From Megalobrama amblycephala (Eukaryota > Chordata > Actinopteri > Cypriniformes > Xenocyprididae), in the NCBI RefSeq assembly GCF_018812025.1, contig NC_063054.1:29836356-29900355 (forward strand): 64,000 nucleotides of DNA, given 5' to 3'. Below, one piece after another: positions 24,654 to 36,463 of this stretch. The position numbers and the translations under genes are program-made. The first letter of the stretch is position 1. Each line of letters begins with the position of its first letter. The notes beneath the pieces were generated by a model. The model made no database searches. It worked only from the letters and a program-made list of their open reading frames with translations, and had not been told where the DNA came from.

Positions 24654-26884
24654 CAATGAATGAAGAACTCACTCAGTAATAAAGTACTTTATTGCTGTAT
24701 ACTTATTATAGAGTGTAACCAATGAACTTTATCACTGAAATACACGCAAATAAAATAGAATCTGAATCAAAAATCAGAATCAAATCGAATCAAAGAGCTC
24801 AGGAGATCTGTATCAATAGTCATACTCAGCATACAGGTTAATATATTATCTGGCATGATGATTCACTTCAACAGGTTGCAGTATACAGCATAAATGACGT
24901 CCAAAATGTGCAAGTATTTTCCATACTCAAAAGCACCCATACCAAAGCTCCTTTCATCACCTTTGTCATTTTGACCCAAATATAACCCAACCCCTCACTC
25001 AAAGAGGATTGGCAGAATGACCTTTTGACCTCTTCATGCCCACCACACTCACGCTCCCTGAAGTAAACAAGGGCAAATTCATATGCCACTCAGACAATGC
25101 CTGACTGTAGTACAGCTGTCTTTCTTCCAGGGGCTGCATGTTTTTCCAATTAGCACAGCGTATAATAACCAGAGGGCACTTTAATGTCACCTTAAATCAG
25201 CAAAAAGCATCACAACACTGCTAGCCAATTGGAGTCAAGAACAATTAAATGGCATTTAACCCACAGTGATACACATCAGCATGACAAAACCTCTCATCTT
25301 ATCGATCAAACCATTTCAAATCGTTGCTCAACATTACCTGAACTTTACAGACTAAACACAAACAGAAAAGTTCAACAGCTTGCCTGTTCCATCCCCTCAA
25401 GCAAACTGTGGTTACATCACTGGATTGCTTCAGGCATGGATCAACATTTGCCACCCACAATACTCCGGTCCAGACAGACACAACAGTTCACACACTACCT
25501 ACGGCCCTTGGTGCTAACCACCGAGCTTCACATCGACAAACACACACTATAACAGACATGACTTCACCACACCCTGAATCAACCAACACACATTCAATTT
25601 ACCTTTATACACTCTTGTACAATTTGCTCAGCGTAGCTGGTGCCTCATTTTGTTGATCCACTGGCAGGCTCGTGTGGTGCCTGATGGTTATCAACATTTT
25701 ATACATCTATTTTTACGGCGCAAACTATGTATAGTCAAAAAAGGCTCTTTGTATACTGAGCATATGGTCAAGGGAGACTGCAAGAAAGAAAAACAGAAGA
25801 GGTCTGCTCTACACAAAGAGTGGCACACAACAAGACAAATACATTCTCTCAGGCCTACCTCAAAAACCTCCGCTAAAACAATGCATGCACTGAAGATGAC
25901 TAAATTCAAGAATAGATTAGAAAGTGCATTCTACTTTTACTATTTTCACTTCCTCTTTCCGATTCTAGTCCCACTTATTCGTTCTGTGTTATCTTAAACT
26001 CATCCCTGAACAAAGTTGAATGCAAGTTCATCAAAAGTGACTGAAAATAATGAGAGCCGAGAAATGCTATCCAAATCGGTCTGTTGCGAAGATATTCATC
26101 ATTCTTATAATGAATAATTAGCCCAACTCAATTACCTGCACATTAATTATTCAGTCCTATTAACAAAGCTCGGAAACTGCAGTTTAAAAAAAGTGTGATA
26201 GCTTTCAAGTAATACATCCTTGCACAAGCGTTTCTGGGGATGCTTTACCAAATACACCGAAACCGATGACGTCGCCTCTTTACGAACTTCTGATTGATAC
26301 AGCTATAAGCATAGCTTAAACACCTGTGCTAATTTATGTAAATCGACATTAAACACAACATATCTCAAACATACTGTACCCAGTGTTTGGTTTTCTTCTC
26401 CTGATGGTCCCGGGAATCTAATCCAGGTACACACCCTCCTCACACACCCTGTTTAGAAAAAGATAATGTCATTAGTGAATGCAACACTGGTTTTATTAAA
26501 GTATACACACACATACCAACAAAAAAAAAAAATATATGCATCAACATTAATTATGCCATGTCATCTAAGTTATCTATAGTCAGGTAAGGTATCTGTATTT
26601 AAACACTACCCATTATCAGCAAAGGTTTGACAGTGGGTTAACAAACTTGTTCCCGTAAGCCACTAAACTTGCGCGAATGTGTCCAGCATCGGTCAGACCC
26701 CCTGTCAATGCCCGCTAGCCAGATGTCACTTCAGCCAGACTCCATACAGGACTTAAAAACAAGCAGCAAAGCAGCACAAAACCACGAGCCACAACACAAC
26801 CAGCTTTTCTTTACTTTCATTCTCTTTTTTTTTTTTTTTCACCGCTTCTCTACTATCTCCCTCTGCCCAGGTCAGTTGCTCACC
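24654..26884. other. Unique sequence with a homeodomain-type palindrome
   Basis: TGAATAATTA (26111-26120) and TAATTATTCA (26144-26153) are perfect complements around AATTACCTGCACAT, in a stretch that looks like a conserved enhancer core. Frames at 25229-25997 resemble nothing known. Confidence 0.4.
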
Positions 26885-27215
26885 TGACATGGCATCCTTC
26901 AGATCTTCAGGCGCTCCAAACCTCCTTCCTCTCGGCTGTGTCAATCGCGCAAGCCCGTACAATCACCATTCGCTCACGTTCTGTGCAAGAAGCTATTTCC
27001 CTACCGCTGTCTGCAGCCTTCTCGCTCTCGCTCGCTCTCACTCCCTCTCTCTCTCTCTCACTCTCTCTCTCTCCCTCCTCCTCTTTCGCACACTCTTTGG
27101 TTGCTCCCACTCCTGCTACCTTCACTTGCTCAGAGAAAGGAGCAAAAGAGTAAAAAAAACGATCATGTTTCTTCGGCGTAAGCAGCTGCACTCTGATTGG
27201 CCGGATGGTCAGAAG
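26885..27215 (-). promoter_or_regulatory. Candidate second minus-strand promoter and first exon
   Basis: On the minus strand a CCAAT box (CCAATC at 27200-27195) is followed by a GA-rich stretch typical of 5' UTRs and then a good donor, CAG then GTGAGC (GTGAGC at 26883-26878), so an exon would end at 26884. The block is GC-richer than its flanks. It could be an alternative first exon of the same minus-strand gene as the 31-kb block. No coding similarity was found. The GA/CT simple repeat makes chance splice-like patterns more likely. Confidence 0.3.
27040..27085. repeat. (CT)n microsatellite
   Basis: CTCTCT run inside the candidate minus-strand exon; read on the minus strand it is a GA-rich leader. 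Confidence 0.9.
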
Positions 27216-28059
27216 GAGGTGTCACAGGCACACGGGCAATGGCTGCAGGCATTAAAATAGGTCTCGCCTTGCCCTGCTGCTGCAGAAAACGAAAGAAAAG
27301 AAGGGCAGGAGAGTGAGCACGAGCAAGAGACTACCTCTTTTTCAAAGCAGGAAGGAGGGGAGGCCGTGAGTATTTCCTGTTGTGCAGCTGAAGCGAGCGA
27401 GGACGTCACATGCAGCATTCTCACTCTGGCGGGGTGTCAACACAGACGCCGGCTCATCTTGACACTCTCAAGACGACCTCAGGATTACAACACACACATG
27501 CAGATTCTTCCCAGCATCCTTACCAGATTCAATTTAACACTGTGATGCAAGTTAGAGAGCTAGATATAATGGTTAATACTGGCATGAAATAGTGATTATT
27601 TGCTGTATATGTTTTATAAACTGTTATGAGATTATTAAAACCACATTAAAAGAAGCACATTCACTCTTCACTGATCTCTGATCATCCTTGATAAGGAAAC
27701 GGCCCCAAATACGTGGCCACCCCAGATCGCTATCTTCCTTCTTAACCTTGTATTTTCAACAAGAAATCCAATTATGTAACCTGAAGCAACAGGTGAAAAA
27801 GCACAACCCAGATGCAGGCATCCATTCTGTCACACTGTGTAAGCGGTGATACGCCTCAACTGTTTCCTTCCATACCAGCACCATAAGAACAAATCCTTCC
27901 CCTCGTCATGCATGCAAAAAAAAACCCAAAAAAAACAGTGGCTGCTCACTGCACAATTCAGCATTTAACCACAACTGGTGCATGCCAGTTTTCTTGTAGC
28001 TCAAACAGCATGCCACTAACAACCCCAAGGTCATGGGTTCAAGTGAATAAACGTATACC

Positions 28060-28383
28060 TTAAAGGGATGGTTCACCCCAAAATGAAAATTCTATCATTT
28101 ACTCACCCTCATGTTGTTCCAAACCTGTATGAATTTCTTTCTTCTGTTGAACACAAAAGAAGATATTTAGAAAAATGCTGGTGACCAAATGGTTGATGGA
28201 CCCCACTGACTTACTATGGAAGTCAATGGGATCCATCAATTGTTTGGTTACCCATATTCTTCAAAATATCTTTTTTTGTGTGTGTGTGTTCAGCAGAAGA
28301 AAGAAATTCATACAAGTTTGGAACTACTTGAGGGTCAGTAAATGATGAGAGAATTTTCATTTTGGGGTGAACTATCCCTTTAA
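28060..28383. mobile_element. Foldback element (GGGATAGTTCACCC family), whole copy with TTAA ends
   Basis: TTAAAGGGATGGTTCACCCC at the left and GGGGTGAACTATCCCTTTAA at the right, with TTAA on both edges. Arms of about 150 bp pair along their length (for example CTCACCCTCATGTTGTTCCA with TGGAACTACTTGAGGGTCAG). This is the reference copy for the family in this window. Confidence 0.88.
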
Positions 28384-28773
28384 ATTAGGGGCGAAACAAT
28401 AGATTCATGTCACAATTCGGTTCAAGCTAAATTGTTTATTTTATTAAACTTCTCCCCGAGGCACAGGACAATGGTGACACCAGAATATATAAATACAGAA
28501 TTATGTTAGACATGCATACTAGCATACATTTAAAAAGTTTAAATATTGTATTTTATTAATGCATTTTATTTTTAATTTATTAATCATAATTAACATGGAA
28601 GCTCAAATGTGTGACCTTTTGGGTTTACCATATTTGATGTTCAATTGCCATATATTATGCTAAATTAAATATGTCTAAACTTTCATTTTGGGTGAACTAT
28701 ACACAGTACATATTGTTGCAATCCATGATACATGTTGCATTTTTGTATTGGGATATATTGTGACAACCCTACA
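28384..28773. mobile_element. Probable inverted-repeat element inserted in the SINE
   Basis: The left end TTAGGGGCGAAACAATAG with GTCACAATTC pairs loosely with the right end ATATTGTGACAACCCTAC. It lies between the foldback and the SINE tail, so it is an insertion, but the ends are degraded. Confidence 0.5.
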
Positions 28774-29656
28774 TTGAATACAAAAGCTGCTTTGGATAAA
28801 TTGATCTGTTAAATTCACAAATGTAAATACAACTTAAGTGTGCAGTTTGTTCCTTCATCCAATTAAAATGGCATGAGCTCTAAAAGACTTGAAGTGAGAG
28901 CCCTCTGTAGCCAATGACAGTGCTGTGGTTTGAGTAAGCGCTGGAGAGTGACCTTTGCCTTCCTAAAATTGTGCTGAGGGTTCTCTGCATTTAATGGTTC
29001 GGTTTGCACAGAGGAACTGGCTGTCACAAAGAACGCTTATTAAAATTTCCGTCAAAGGGCTACTTAAGAATTCGAAGCCTTTGAATACGCTTCCCTAATT
29101 CCAGGAACCCATTTGTTTATGTTGGCATTAATGAAAGCCATTTTGAGAGGTGAATCATAAATGTGTCTGTGTGTGTGTGCGAGGGTTTAAAGTGAGAACA
29201 TGAAGGTGGGTCAGTTTACCTTTAAAAGTGACTTTCCATCAGAAACAATTACAAACAAATTGCCAGAAAGCCTAGATGTGTCAAAGCTCAACATGGAATC
29301 AATGTGATTGATTTTGTTGTGGAAAAAATGCGTAAGGACATTTGTCAAACCTCCAGCTCTGTCTGTTGCTTCTTGATGGATAGAACCCAGGTGATGGAAA
29401 ACAAAATGATGTTTATGTATCATATGTCAGTGTCAGGAAGAGATACTGTGGGTGTGTTTATGCATTGCCCTGGATATATATATATCAAGCCAGAGCAAAG
29501 GGCACTGGCTCATCTATTTGGCATAGTCAAATAAACTAATTTGCCTGATGGGTTGTAAATACTTGGCTACACCCTTGACCCTGCTCTGCTGCTGTGATGC
29601 TGTCACGCTCTTACATAACCTCACTTTCTATGTATAAGAGATATACAATATATAGG

Positions 29657-29875
29657 CCCGGTTTCACAGACAGGGCTTAGCCTAAGCCAGGATTAAGATA
29701 TTCAAGTAACTGTTATAAACGTACACTTGAATAAAACATTACTGGTGTGCATCTTGAGACAAAACAATGGCACCGACATATTTTAAGATATGTCAGTACA
29801 AGTTCCTTTCAGTTAAAACAGCTCAAACATGCATTTTAGTCTAGGACTAGCCTAAGCCATGTCTGTGAAACCGGG
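29657..29875. mobile_element. Short inverted-repeat element, CCCGGTTTCACAGACA ends
   Basis: The left end CCCGGTTTCACAGACAGGGC, continuing TTAGCCTAAGCC, is the complement of the right end (GGCTTAGGCTAGTCC on the minus strand, then CATGTCTGTGAAACCGGG read on +). It is 219 bp long and non-coding. Confidence 0.85.
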
Positions 29876-30025
29876 GGATAATGTCTTAAATTAATCACAA
29901 AAGAACAAAAAAGTACAAATTCAGACTAAAATGAAATAAAAATGAAATAGAATACAAATTTTTTTTTTTTTTTTTTGACAGACTTAAGTGATTGATGCAA
30001 TGTACATGGGTCACATGACTGGAAT

Positions 30026-30102
<77 letters not shown>
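30026..30102. repeat. (AT)n microsatellite
   Basis: Pure AT dinucleotide run of about 75 bp that ends in TGCACACACA. Confidence 0.97.
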
Positions 30103-30108
<6 letters not shown>

Positions 30109-30689
30109 CATTTTTTGTTATTTTTTCAGTTCTCTATTTGCATGTATATTATAATTACATGTATGTTTGACACAAACAAAAAATAATAACTGTTCTATCA
30201 TATCACAACATAGTAATTTATAGCAGGTGCCACCTGACTTCAGCAACAATCGCACATCGAGAGTCTCCCTAAAGGGGCCCTTCACTGACTGAGAGCGCGT
30301 CATGGAACATTCCCGGAACGAGCCAAAGTCCCACCCACCTTCTCTCCTGCTCACACACATACACGCGCACTGGCGGTGTGTACATGAAAATACAGATCAC
30401 AACATTACCCATGCTGAAAAAAACGAACGGTCTACAACAACACAAACAGCACAAGACCCAACATTAATGACAGTCGCTCTTAAGATGGATTTATTTCGAT
30501 TTTCGCACCAGCTGTGCAAATTCCGTAGGATATTACGCAATATTCACTATCTGCAACCAAGCAAACTGGGTATTCCCCACATGTCCCAATAACTGGAGGA
30601 GACCCATCCGCAAGGCATTTTACCTGAATCGCTCTTTCAAAGAATTGTCACTCCCTGACATAGGCTACTAAGAACAAGGTGTACTCGCA

Positions 30690-31250
30690 CTTACCGGTAG
30701 AACGTTTTCAAATCCGCCCACAACATTCCAAAAGAGTGTCAAACGCCTCATGCAAACGCCACTGTCGCTTTCAGACGAACACAAAATGTCAGTTAAATTC
30801 GAATTGTGACACAACTAGAACGCTGCAGACGCCAGGTGTTGGGAGTACAATGTTGTGCTTCTTTGCTTCAGGAAGAGATGAAAGTGAGTTAGTCCGCTTC
30901 GGCTGGGGCTTCGCGACCGGCTCGGGGGGGGCAGACGGGGTTATTCCTAGCGTCGCTTCCCAGAATAGAAAAGCGAGAGAGGGAGAAGTAGAGAGAGAAT
31001 CTGCGCGCGTGTGTGTGTGTCAGTGTGATTGTGACGTCATCGGATCCCCCAGCGCGCGTCCCCGTGGAGCGAAGGGGGGAGGGGGGAGTGGGGTTGACCG
31101 AGACTACCCGCCCGGCCTCTTCCTTGTCTTGATAGGAGCAGGGAACTCCCTTGGTGAAATTTCTCCAGAACGAGCTCCTCTGACTCCAAACCGTGTCTTG
31201 TGTTCCTGCAATTTGATGCATCAGGGCAGGGCGAGAACGCGCAGCGACAT
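30690..31250 (-). promoter_or_regulatory. CpG-rich block, candidate minus-strand promoter and non-coding first exon (hivep2?)
   Basis: The most CpG-rich block left of aig1. It holds a perfect palindromic CRE, TGACGTCA, at 31032-31039 and a strong minus-strand donor (ACCG then GTAAGT, with GTAAGT at 30694-30689), so an exon would end at 30695. The long + frame across it (194 residues) resembles no protein I know and is best read as a by-product of GC content. Inference: in other vertebrates HIVEP2 lies head-to-head upstream of AIG1 and has several non-coding 5' exons, so this may be its start. It could equally be the start of a non-coding RNA. Confidence 0.45.
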
Positions 31251-31520
31251 TAGGTCTACTTGAATTGCACATCACTAGATTTCATTTTGAAATTTTGAAT
31301 ATCTACCGCGACGTATATGTTATCGTCCATGTACTACTGCACAAGATGTGACTTATTTCAGATACAAATTTTTCAATTTTCTATTCAAATATAGAAGTGA
31401 CCTGTTTTCCCATGCCTCCATGCATGACACATTGTTTAGGAAAGAAAAACTGTAGGCGGTAAATGATGAGACACCTATTGTCAGCTCTGCATCATTGACT
31501 GTTTACATACAGGATCTGAT

Positions 31521-31945
31521 ATTAATGAGAATTTAGTCATATTTTGATTACTGTAAGTGTCATGTAAATGCACTATACTGATTGCCATACTTTAGACCAG
31601 TGTCGAAATCTGAGAACAGCTGGCATATCCCTGTATTAATTATTAGCTAATTTTAGGTCATGAAAACACTTTAAAGTCCAAACAAAGAGTTAGAAAGAAA
31701 TACATTTAATAAACATTTAAAGAAGTGTCATGGCCATCACACATTTCTTTGTTATTGTCAAGGACACAAATGAAATGAATACAGAATATTCTAATGTTAA
31801 TGAGAATTGGGTCATATTTTGATTATATAAGTGTTGTGTAAATGCATTATCCTGATTGGCATACTTTAGAGGTCAAAATTTCACTTTCTCCAAATCTGAG
31901 TAAAGCTAGCATATCCCTGTATTAATTATTTATTTGAGGTCACAA
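31521..31945 (+). repeat. Imperfect direct duplication of a unit of about 135-150 bp
   Basis: Units at 31521-31654 and 31797-31945 share TTAATGAGAATT, GTCATATTTTGATTA, GTAAATGCA, TGATTG(G)CATACTTTAGA and GCATATCCCTGTATTAATTA in the same order, separated by about 140 bp of different sequence. Origin unknown. Confidence 0.8.
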
Positions 31946-32089
31946 ATGAGAATTAATAAGTTATTATTACTTGAATAACTTACAGTCATTTTCTGAGTAA
32001 AGTTTCCAGAATTGGAAAATTATATACATGTAAACATGATCATTGTTCACTTGTATAGATCTTGTTTGGCCCTAAATAAACAGGGATTA

Positions 32090-33518
32090 TTAAACGGTAA
32101 GAAAATTCTGTCATTTATTACTCACCCTTGTGTCGTTCCACATCTATAAGACCTTTGTTCATCTTCAGAACACAAATTAAGATCTTTTTGATGAAGTCTG
32201 AGAGGTTCCTGTCTCTCCATAAAGAGTCAACACCACTACCACTCCAAGGTCAGGAAAGGTATAGGGAAAAGACATATATTAAAGCAATCCATGTGACTCC
32301 AGTGGCTTCAAGCTATTTTAAGGCTTCACAACGCATGTGTGTGTTAAAGTCTCCCTGTAGTCAATAATTTTATCCCTTAAAACTCATCTTTGATCACCAA
32401 AATTACATATTTAAACGTTTTTTTCCTGTGAACAATTTTTTTAATGCCTTAAAATAGAATGTAGAATGTAACTCTCCACCCTTGCCTTATTTAATATACA
32501 CGTATCTATGAGTATGATAATTAGCCCCGCCTCCACTCGCTCGCCCGAGCTCAGACGAGATCCACTTACTGAGGTAAACGCTGCACAATGGTATAGCTTT
32601 TTACAACGTCAGACACATAACGGTAATTAATATGATTAGCCTTTTGCTTGACTATGCTATCAAACAGCTAATAATGTGTTGCTAATGTTACACAAACCAT
32701 GTTCACATTCAGACAGCTGTCTTCTAACGATCGGTATCCTTTGAACAACTCAGAACATCGGTGGAGAAAAGCATATAGTTCATCATAACATCATAATATG
32801 CATCATCCACCCGCCATATTGCTAAATCTACCTGATTTTTCATATCAACAGAAAAATATACTGGGATAACCCTCTTTTGAGACTCCCTTGCGGCATCAGT
32901 TAATGATATGCTAAACCCCGCCGGCACGTTGACGTGATTGGTTACAAGGTAGTTTGTGACGTCAGAAACCCCAGCGACTGTCTTTGGTTTACTGCAGTTT
33001 TAAAGAGAAAATACTCAACAATGGTGTTGACTTATGATTTTGCACATGGTTTGTCTTAAAGCATGTTAAAAACACCAGATAGACATATGAACAACAGTAA
33101 AAACTTGATTTTCACCACAGGGGGACTTTAAGACTCGCATGTCAACTCAACGCACGTGTGTTTTGTGTTCACGCGAGAGCTGGCGTTATTGCGTGAACAT
33201 GCTTTGGATAATATTATTTTGTAAATAAAGTGGTAAATTATGTTTTGTTTTGGGTTTTTTTGCACAAACAAAGCACTCATGTTGCTCCATTAAATTGAGT
33301 TTAAGCCACTGGAGTCACATGGAGTCCTTTAATGATGTCTTTTTCCTACCTTGGTAGCTGTGTTGGATCTCTATGGAGAGACAGAAACCTCTCAGACCTC
33401 ATCAAAAAGAACTTAATTTGTGTTCCGAAGATGAACAAAGGTCTTATGGACGTGGAACGACACAAGGGTGAGTAATAAATGACAGAATTCTCATTTTTAG
33501 GTGAACTAACATTTTAAA
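32090..33518. mobile_element. Foldback element (TTCACCC family) with a nested TTAA element
   Basis: The left arm (AAATTCTGTCATTTATTACT then CACCCTTGTGTCGTTCCAC) and right arm (GTGGAACGACACAAGGGTGA then GTAATAAATGACAGAATTC) are long complements. The left tip has a small deletion. The arms are interrupted at 32344-33131 by another TTAA element. Confidence 0.85.
32344..33131. mobile_element. TTAA-type element nested inside a foldback
   Basis: TTAAAGTCTCCCTGTAGTC at the left; CACCACAGGGGGACTTTAA at the right. It is 788 bp long and non-coding, with TTAA at both borders. It must be younger than the foldback it splits. Confidence 0.82.
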
Positions 33519-34661
33519 TGAAACTGGGAGGATTTCTTGCTATACAAGGACCTGTTACTGTTCAATTTGTGTGTGAATCAGCTTTTTCCTACATTGTGGG
33601 GACCAAATATCACCATAAGAACCATAAAAATGCAGGAAGGCTTGTTTGAGGCTTCGGTTTAGGGATAGGATATAGAAAATATCTTTAGCTCATTATAAAT
33701 TCAGTAGAAATCAAGGGAAAAATCCTGTTCGCGATATGAAACATGTGTATTGTCTTGTCAGGAGTGGTGCATCTGTTCTGTATTGTGTTAAATGGATTAT
33801 TAGGTTAGAGTGGCTTTCGTTTCCTTTAAGGAGCTCGTGATCACATCAGCTGTGACCTGGAGTTCCCATCACAATGGCAATAGGGATCTCCTCTGTAATC
33901 CTCAGCAAGGGCATCCCCAAAGAAGCACTGGCATCTGAGTCACTCAAGCATAATTGACAGCGCACAGACATAAATCAGAGTTGCCGGACAAGCTTAGACA
34001 TCACAGCCAATAGCGCTTTCCCATAGGAAATAAAGTGGAAATGGAAATGTCTGCGCTTGACCCAAAGGGCATGTTTCATCAACATTTATCAAGTCATCGT
34101 GTTGCACTGGTTGGCGTTTGCTTCTGGTGAGCGCCTGTGCAGGTGTCTGCGTGTATTCAGTGTGTAGAGTCATTTTGCTCAAGGACACCAAGGGTGTTCC
34201 CAGCAGCACAGAGCTGTTCTCAGTTAATTATCGGCAGACTGGATAAAAACACTGCTCCGTGCTATTATAAGAATTTGAATGTCATGAATCACAATGCACT
34301 CTTGTTTCCCAGAAGTGATCACCACTCCTAGAAGCAAAACATATGTCCCATGACCAGTGATGACTGAAGTATATTTCTCCTCCTCTGCATCTTCATTTAT
34401 ATACGTAGCTATATCAAATACAGAAGTCGTAGCTTTTGTTTAGAGCAAGGAAATGAAGGGAGGGCCTTTATATCCGTACGTGCTGTTGTGCCACACATCT
34501 TTGTTTGTGAATGTGTGCATGTACATACTGTATGTGTGTGTTTGTATTTAGACATAAATGCTGGTGTAAGCATGAGCATGAGTCATTCTGAAATATTTGT
34601 GTATTACTTTGTCTCATTCCTTTTACAGAGTTGCATGACGTGCAGGTTTCTTAGAGGTGAC
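33519..34661. other. Unique-looking non-coding sequence
   Basis: A fragment CTACATTGTGGGGACC (about 33591) is a widespread fish repeat tail. The block 33830-34000 (ATCACATCAGCTGTGACCTG etc.) has a CNE-like composition. No coding exon. Confidence 0.4.
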
Positions 34662-36369
34662 TTAAAGGTGCAGTAGGAGATTCTCTACAGAAACATTTTT
34701 TGTTACACAAAGACTCATATCCTGATAGCAGTCACTGTGTTAAAGGATTCACCAAAAAATGAAATTTATGTCATTAAGTACTCACCCTCATGTCATTCCA
34801 AACCTGTAAGACCTTCGTTCATCTTCGAAACACAAATTAAGATATTTTTGATGAAATCCGAGAGGTATCTGAACCACACATAGGCAGCAACGTCGTCGCA
34901 CTTTTCAAGGCCCAGAAAGGTCGTAAAGACATCGTTAAAATAGTCAATGTGACTACAGTGGTTAAAACCTTTATGTTATGAAGCGACAGGAATACTTTTT
35001 GTGTGCTAAGAACAATAACAAAAATAACTTTATTCAACAATTTTGTCTCTTCCCTTTCATTCTCCTATGTTGTGCAGCGCTTCCAGGTTCTACGTCAGAT
35101 CGCTGACCCTGTTCGCGCAGACATCATACGTCATCAGCACGTTTCATGCTATGCAGAGTTTATACAGACAGACCTCAGTCATGGAGCACCGCAAACAAAC
35201 AACAGCCACCTTTTACAGTTCCTACCGAATCAAAACAACAAGCTTATGCTACATTCACGCCATAACTACCGTAATAAGAGACAGCAACCCGTGACGTTCT
35301 AACCAGAGCTGTTCCGTCTCGGATTTACGTGTATCCATGTCAACAGTATCAACGGCGAAATTAATCTGCAGCAGTCAGGTACAAGTTCTCTGAGCCGTTT
35401 ACGTTCATTATTATTGTAAAGTTATGTGCTTTGAGACACAGAGGTGCAGGAAGACGTTTTAGGGGCTTTTGCCTTTCCGTAAGCTCAGCCGAACAGCTGA
35501 TCATATCTGTACAGGGAGGGGTTTTATTTCTCATCTCCACAAATATATCTAGTAGTAAAACTAATGCAAGGCCTAAAAATCACTTAATCCTTTGCTGATA
35601 CTTCCTCGTCATCGTGGAGAGCACAGTTCATGGTTGCATAGCAACGACAGACGCCACGGGAGCACAAGCACTCGTGGAATGGAGGAGAAATGCTTTCCAC
35701 GTGTTTTTAGATGCGACATGTGAATGGCCATGAAGTACAACAAGCGTATCAATGAGAACACTAGTTTGAAAAGCATACACTCCGGGGCATTTGACTTTTA
35801 TCACATTTTTGACGTTGCTTGAAATCGTAATGCAACATAGATTAAACCTTTAAACAAAAGGGTTATTGAGCTGTTTCTGTCATATACAATAAAAGATCCT
35901 GCACAGCGACAGGAAATAAGAATGAGCACAAAAAACTGCTTACTTTACACAAAATTGAAAGTGAATTCTTTCTACGCACACTGCAACGGTCACAAAATGA
36001 TGTCACGCTCTGCGCGTATGTTTTAAAAAACATAATTTAACATATAAATAACACGTTTTAATAGCCCACTTAAAGTGTTTAATACAAAAAAAAATGCTAC
36101 ATGCTACAATACTACATGCAATTTGAGTTGCATTGACAATCCTGTGAAAACAGGGGGTGCTGCAGCACCCCCACTTCCCATTCCCCTGTTGAGACATGAA
36201 GTAGTTTAACGCTGTCTCTTGCCGAGAGCAGCTGTGTGTGTGTGTGCGGTCATGTATTTTGGAAAAGGCGTGGCTTTGGACAGCGATTTGCAGGGAGGTT
36301 TGGGTTTGTAAGCTTTCAATGCTAGTAGGCTAATGTTAGCATTTCCCAGATCACCTACTGCACCTTTAA
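34662..36369. mobile_element. TTAA-type element, AGGTGCAGTAGG ends, with foldback fragment inside
   Basis: TTAAAGGTGCAGTAGGAGAT at the left and ATCACCTACTGCACCTTTAA at the right, with TTAA at both borders, 1708 bp. From about 34743 it contains one arm of the TTCACCC foldback (CTCACCCTCATGTCATTCCA). It also has a perfect RFX-type palindrome GTTGCATAGCAAC at 35633-35645. No transposase frame was recognised. Confidence 0.83.
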
Positions 36370-36463
36370 GACTTAAGATGTTAAAAAGTTGTTTTATAGT
36401 TGATCAATGTTAACAGTCAGGCAATAAAAAATAAAATGAGTCAAAAAAGACAATGGATATATT

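Larger units (their letters stand above)
27985..28840 (+). repeat. tRNA-derived SINE split by two insertions
   Basis: The 5' part at 27985-28059 (TTGTAGCTCAAACAGCATGC, then CAAGGTCATGGGTTCAAG) and the 3' tail at about 28774-28840 (GCTTTGGATAAATTGATCTG, then GTAAATAC) are halves of one cyprinid SINE. They are interrupted by the foldback at 28060-28383 and another element at 28384-28773. Decayed and not a tRNA gene. Confidence 0.65.

Noticed and set aside
30679..31263. 194-residue + strand open frame, the longest clean one left of aig1
   Set aside because: It lies in a CpG-rich block where stops are rare, has no recognisable domain, and the block has minus-strand promoter-like features instead.
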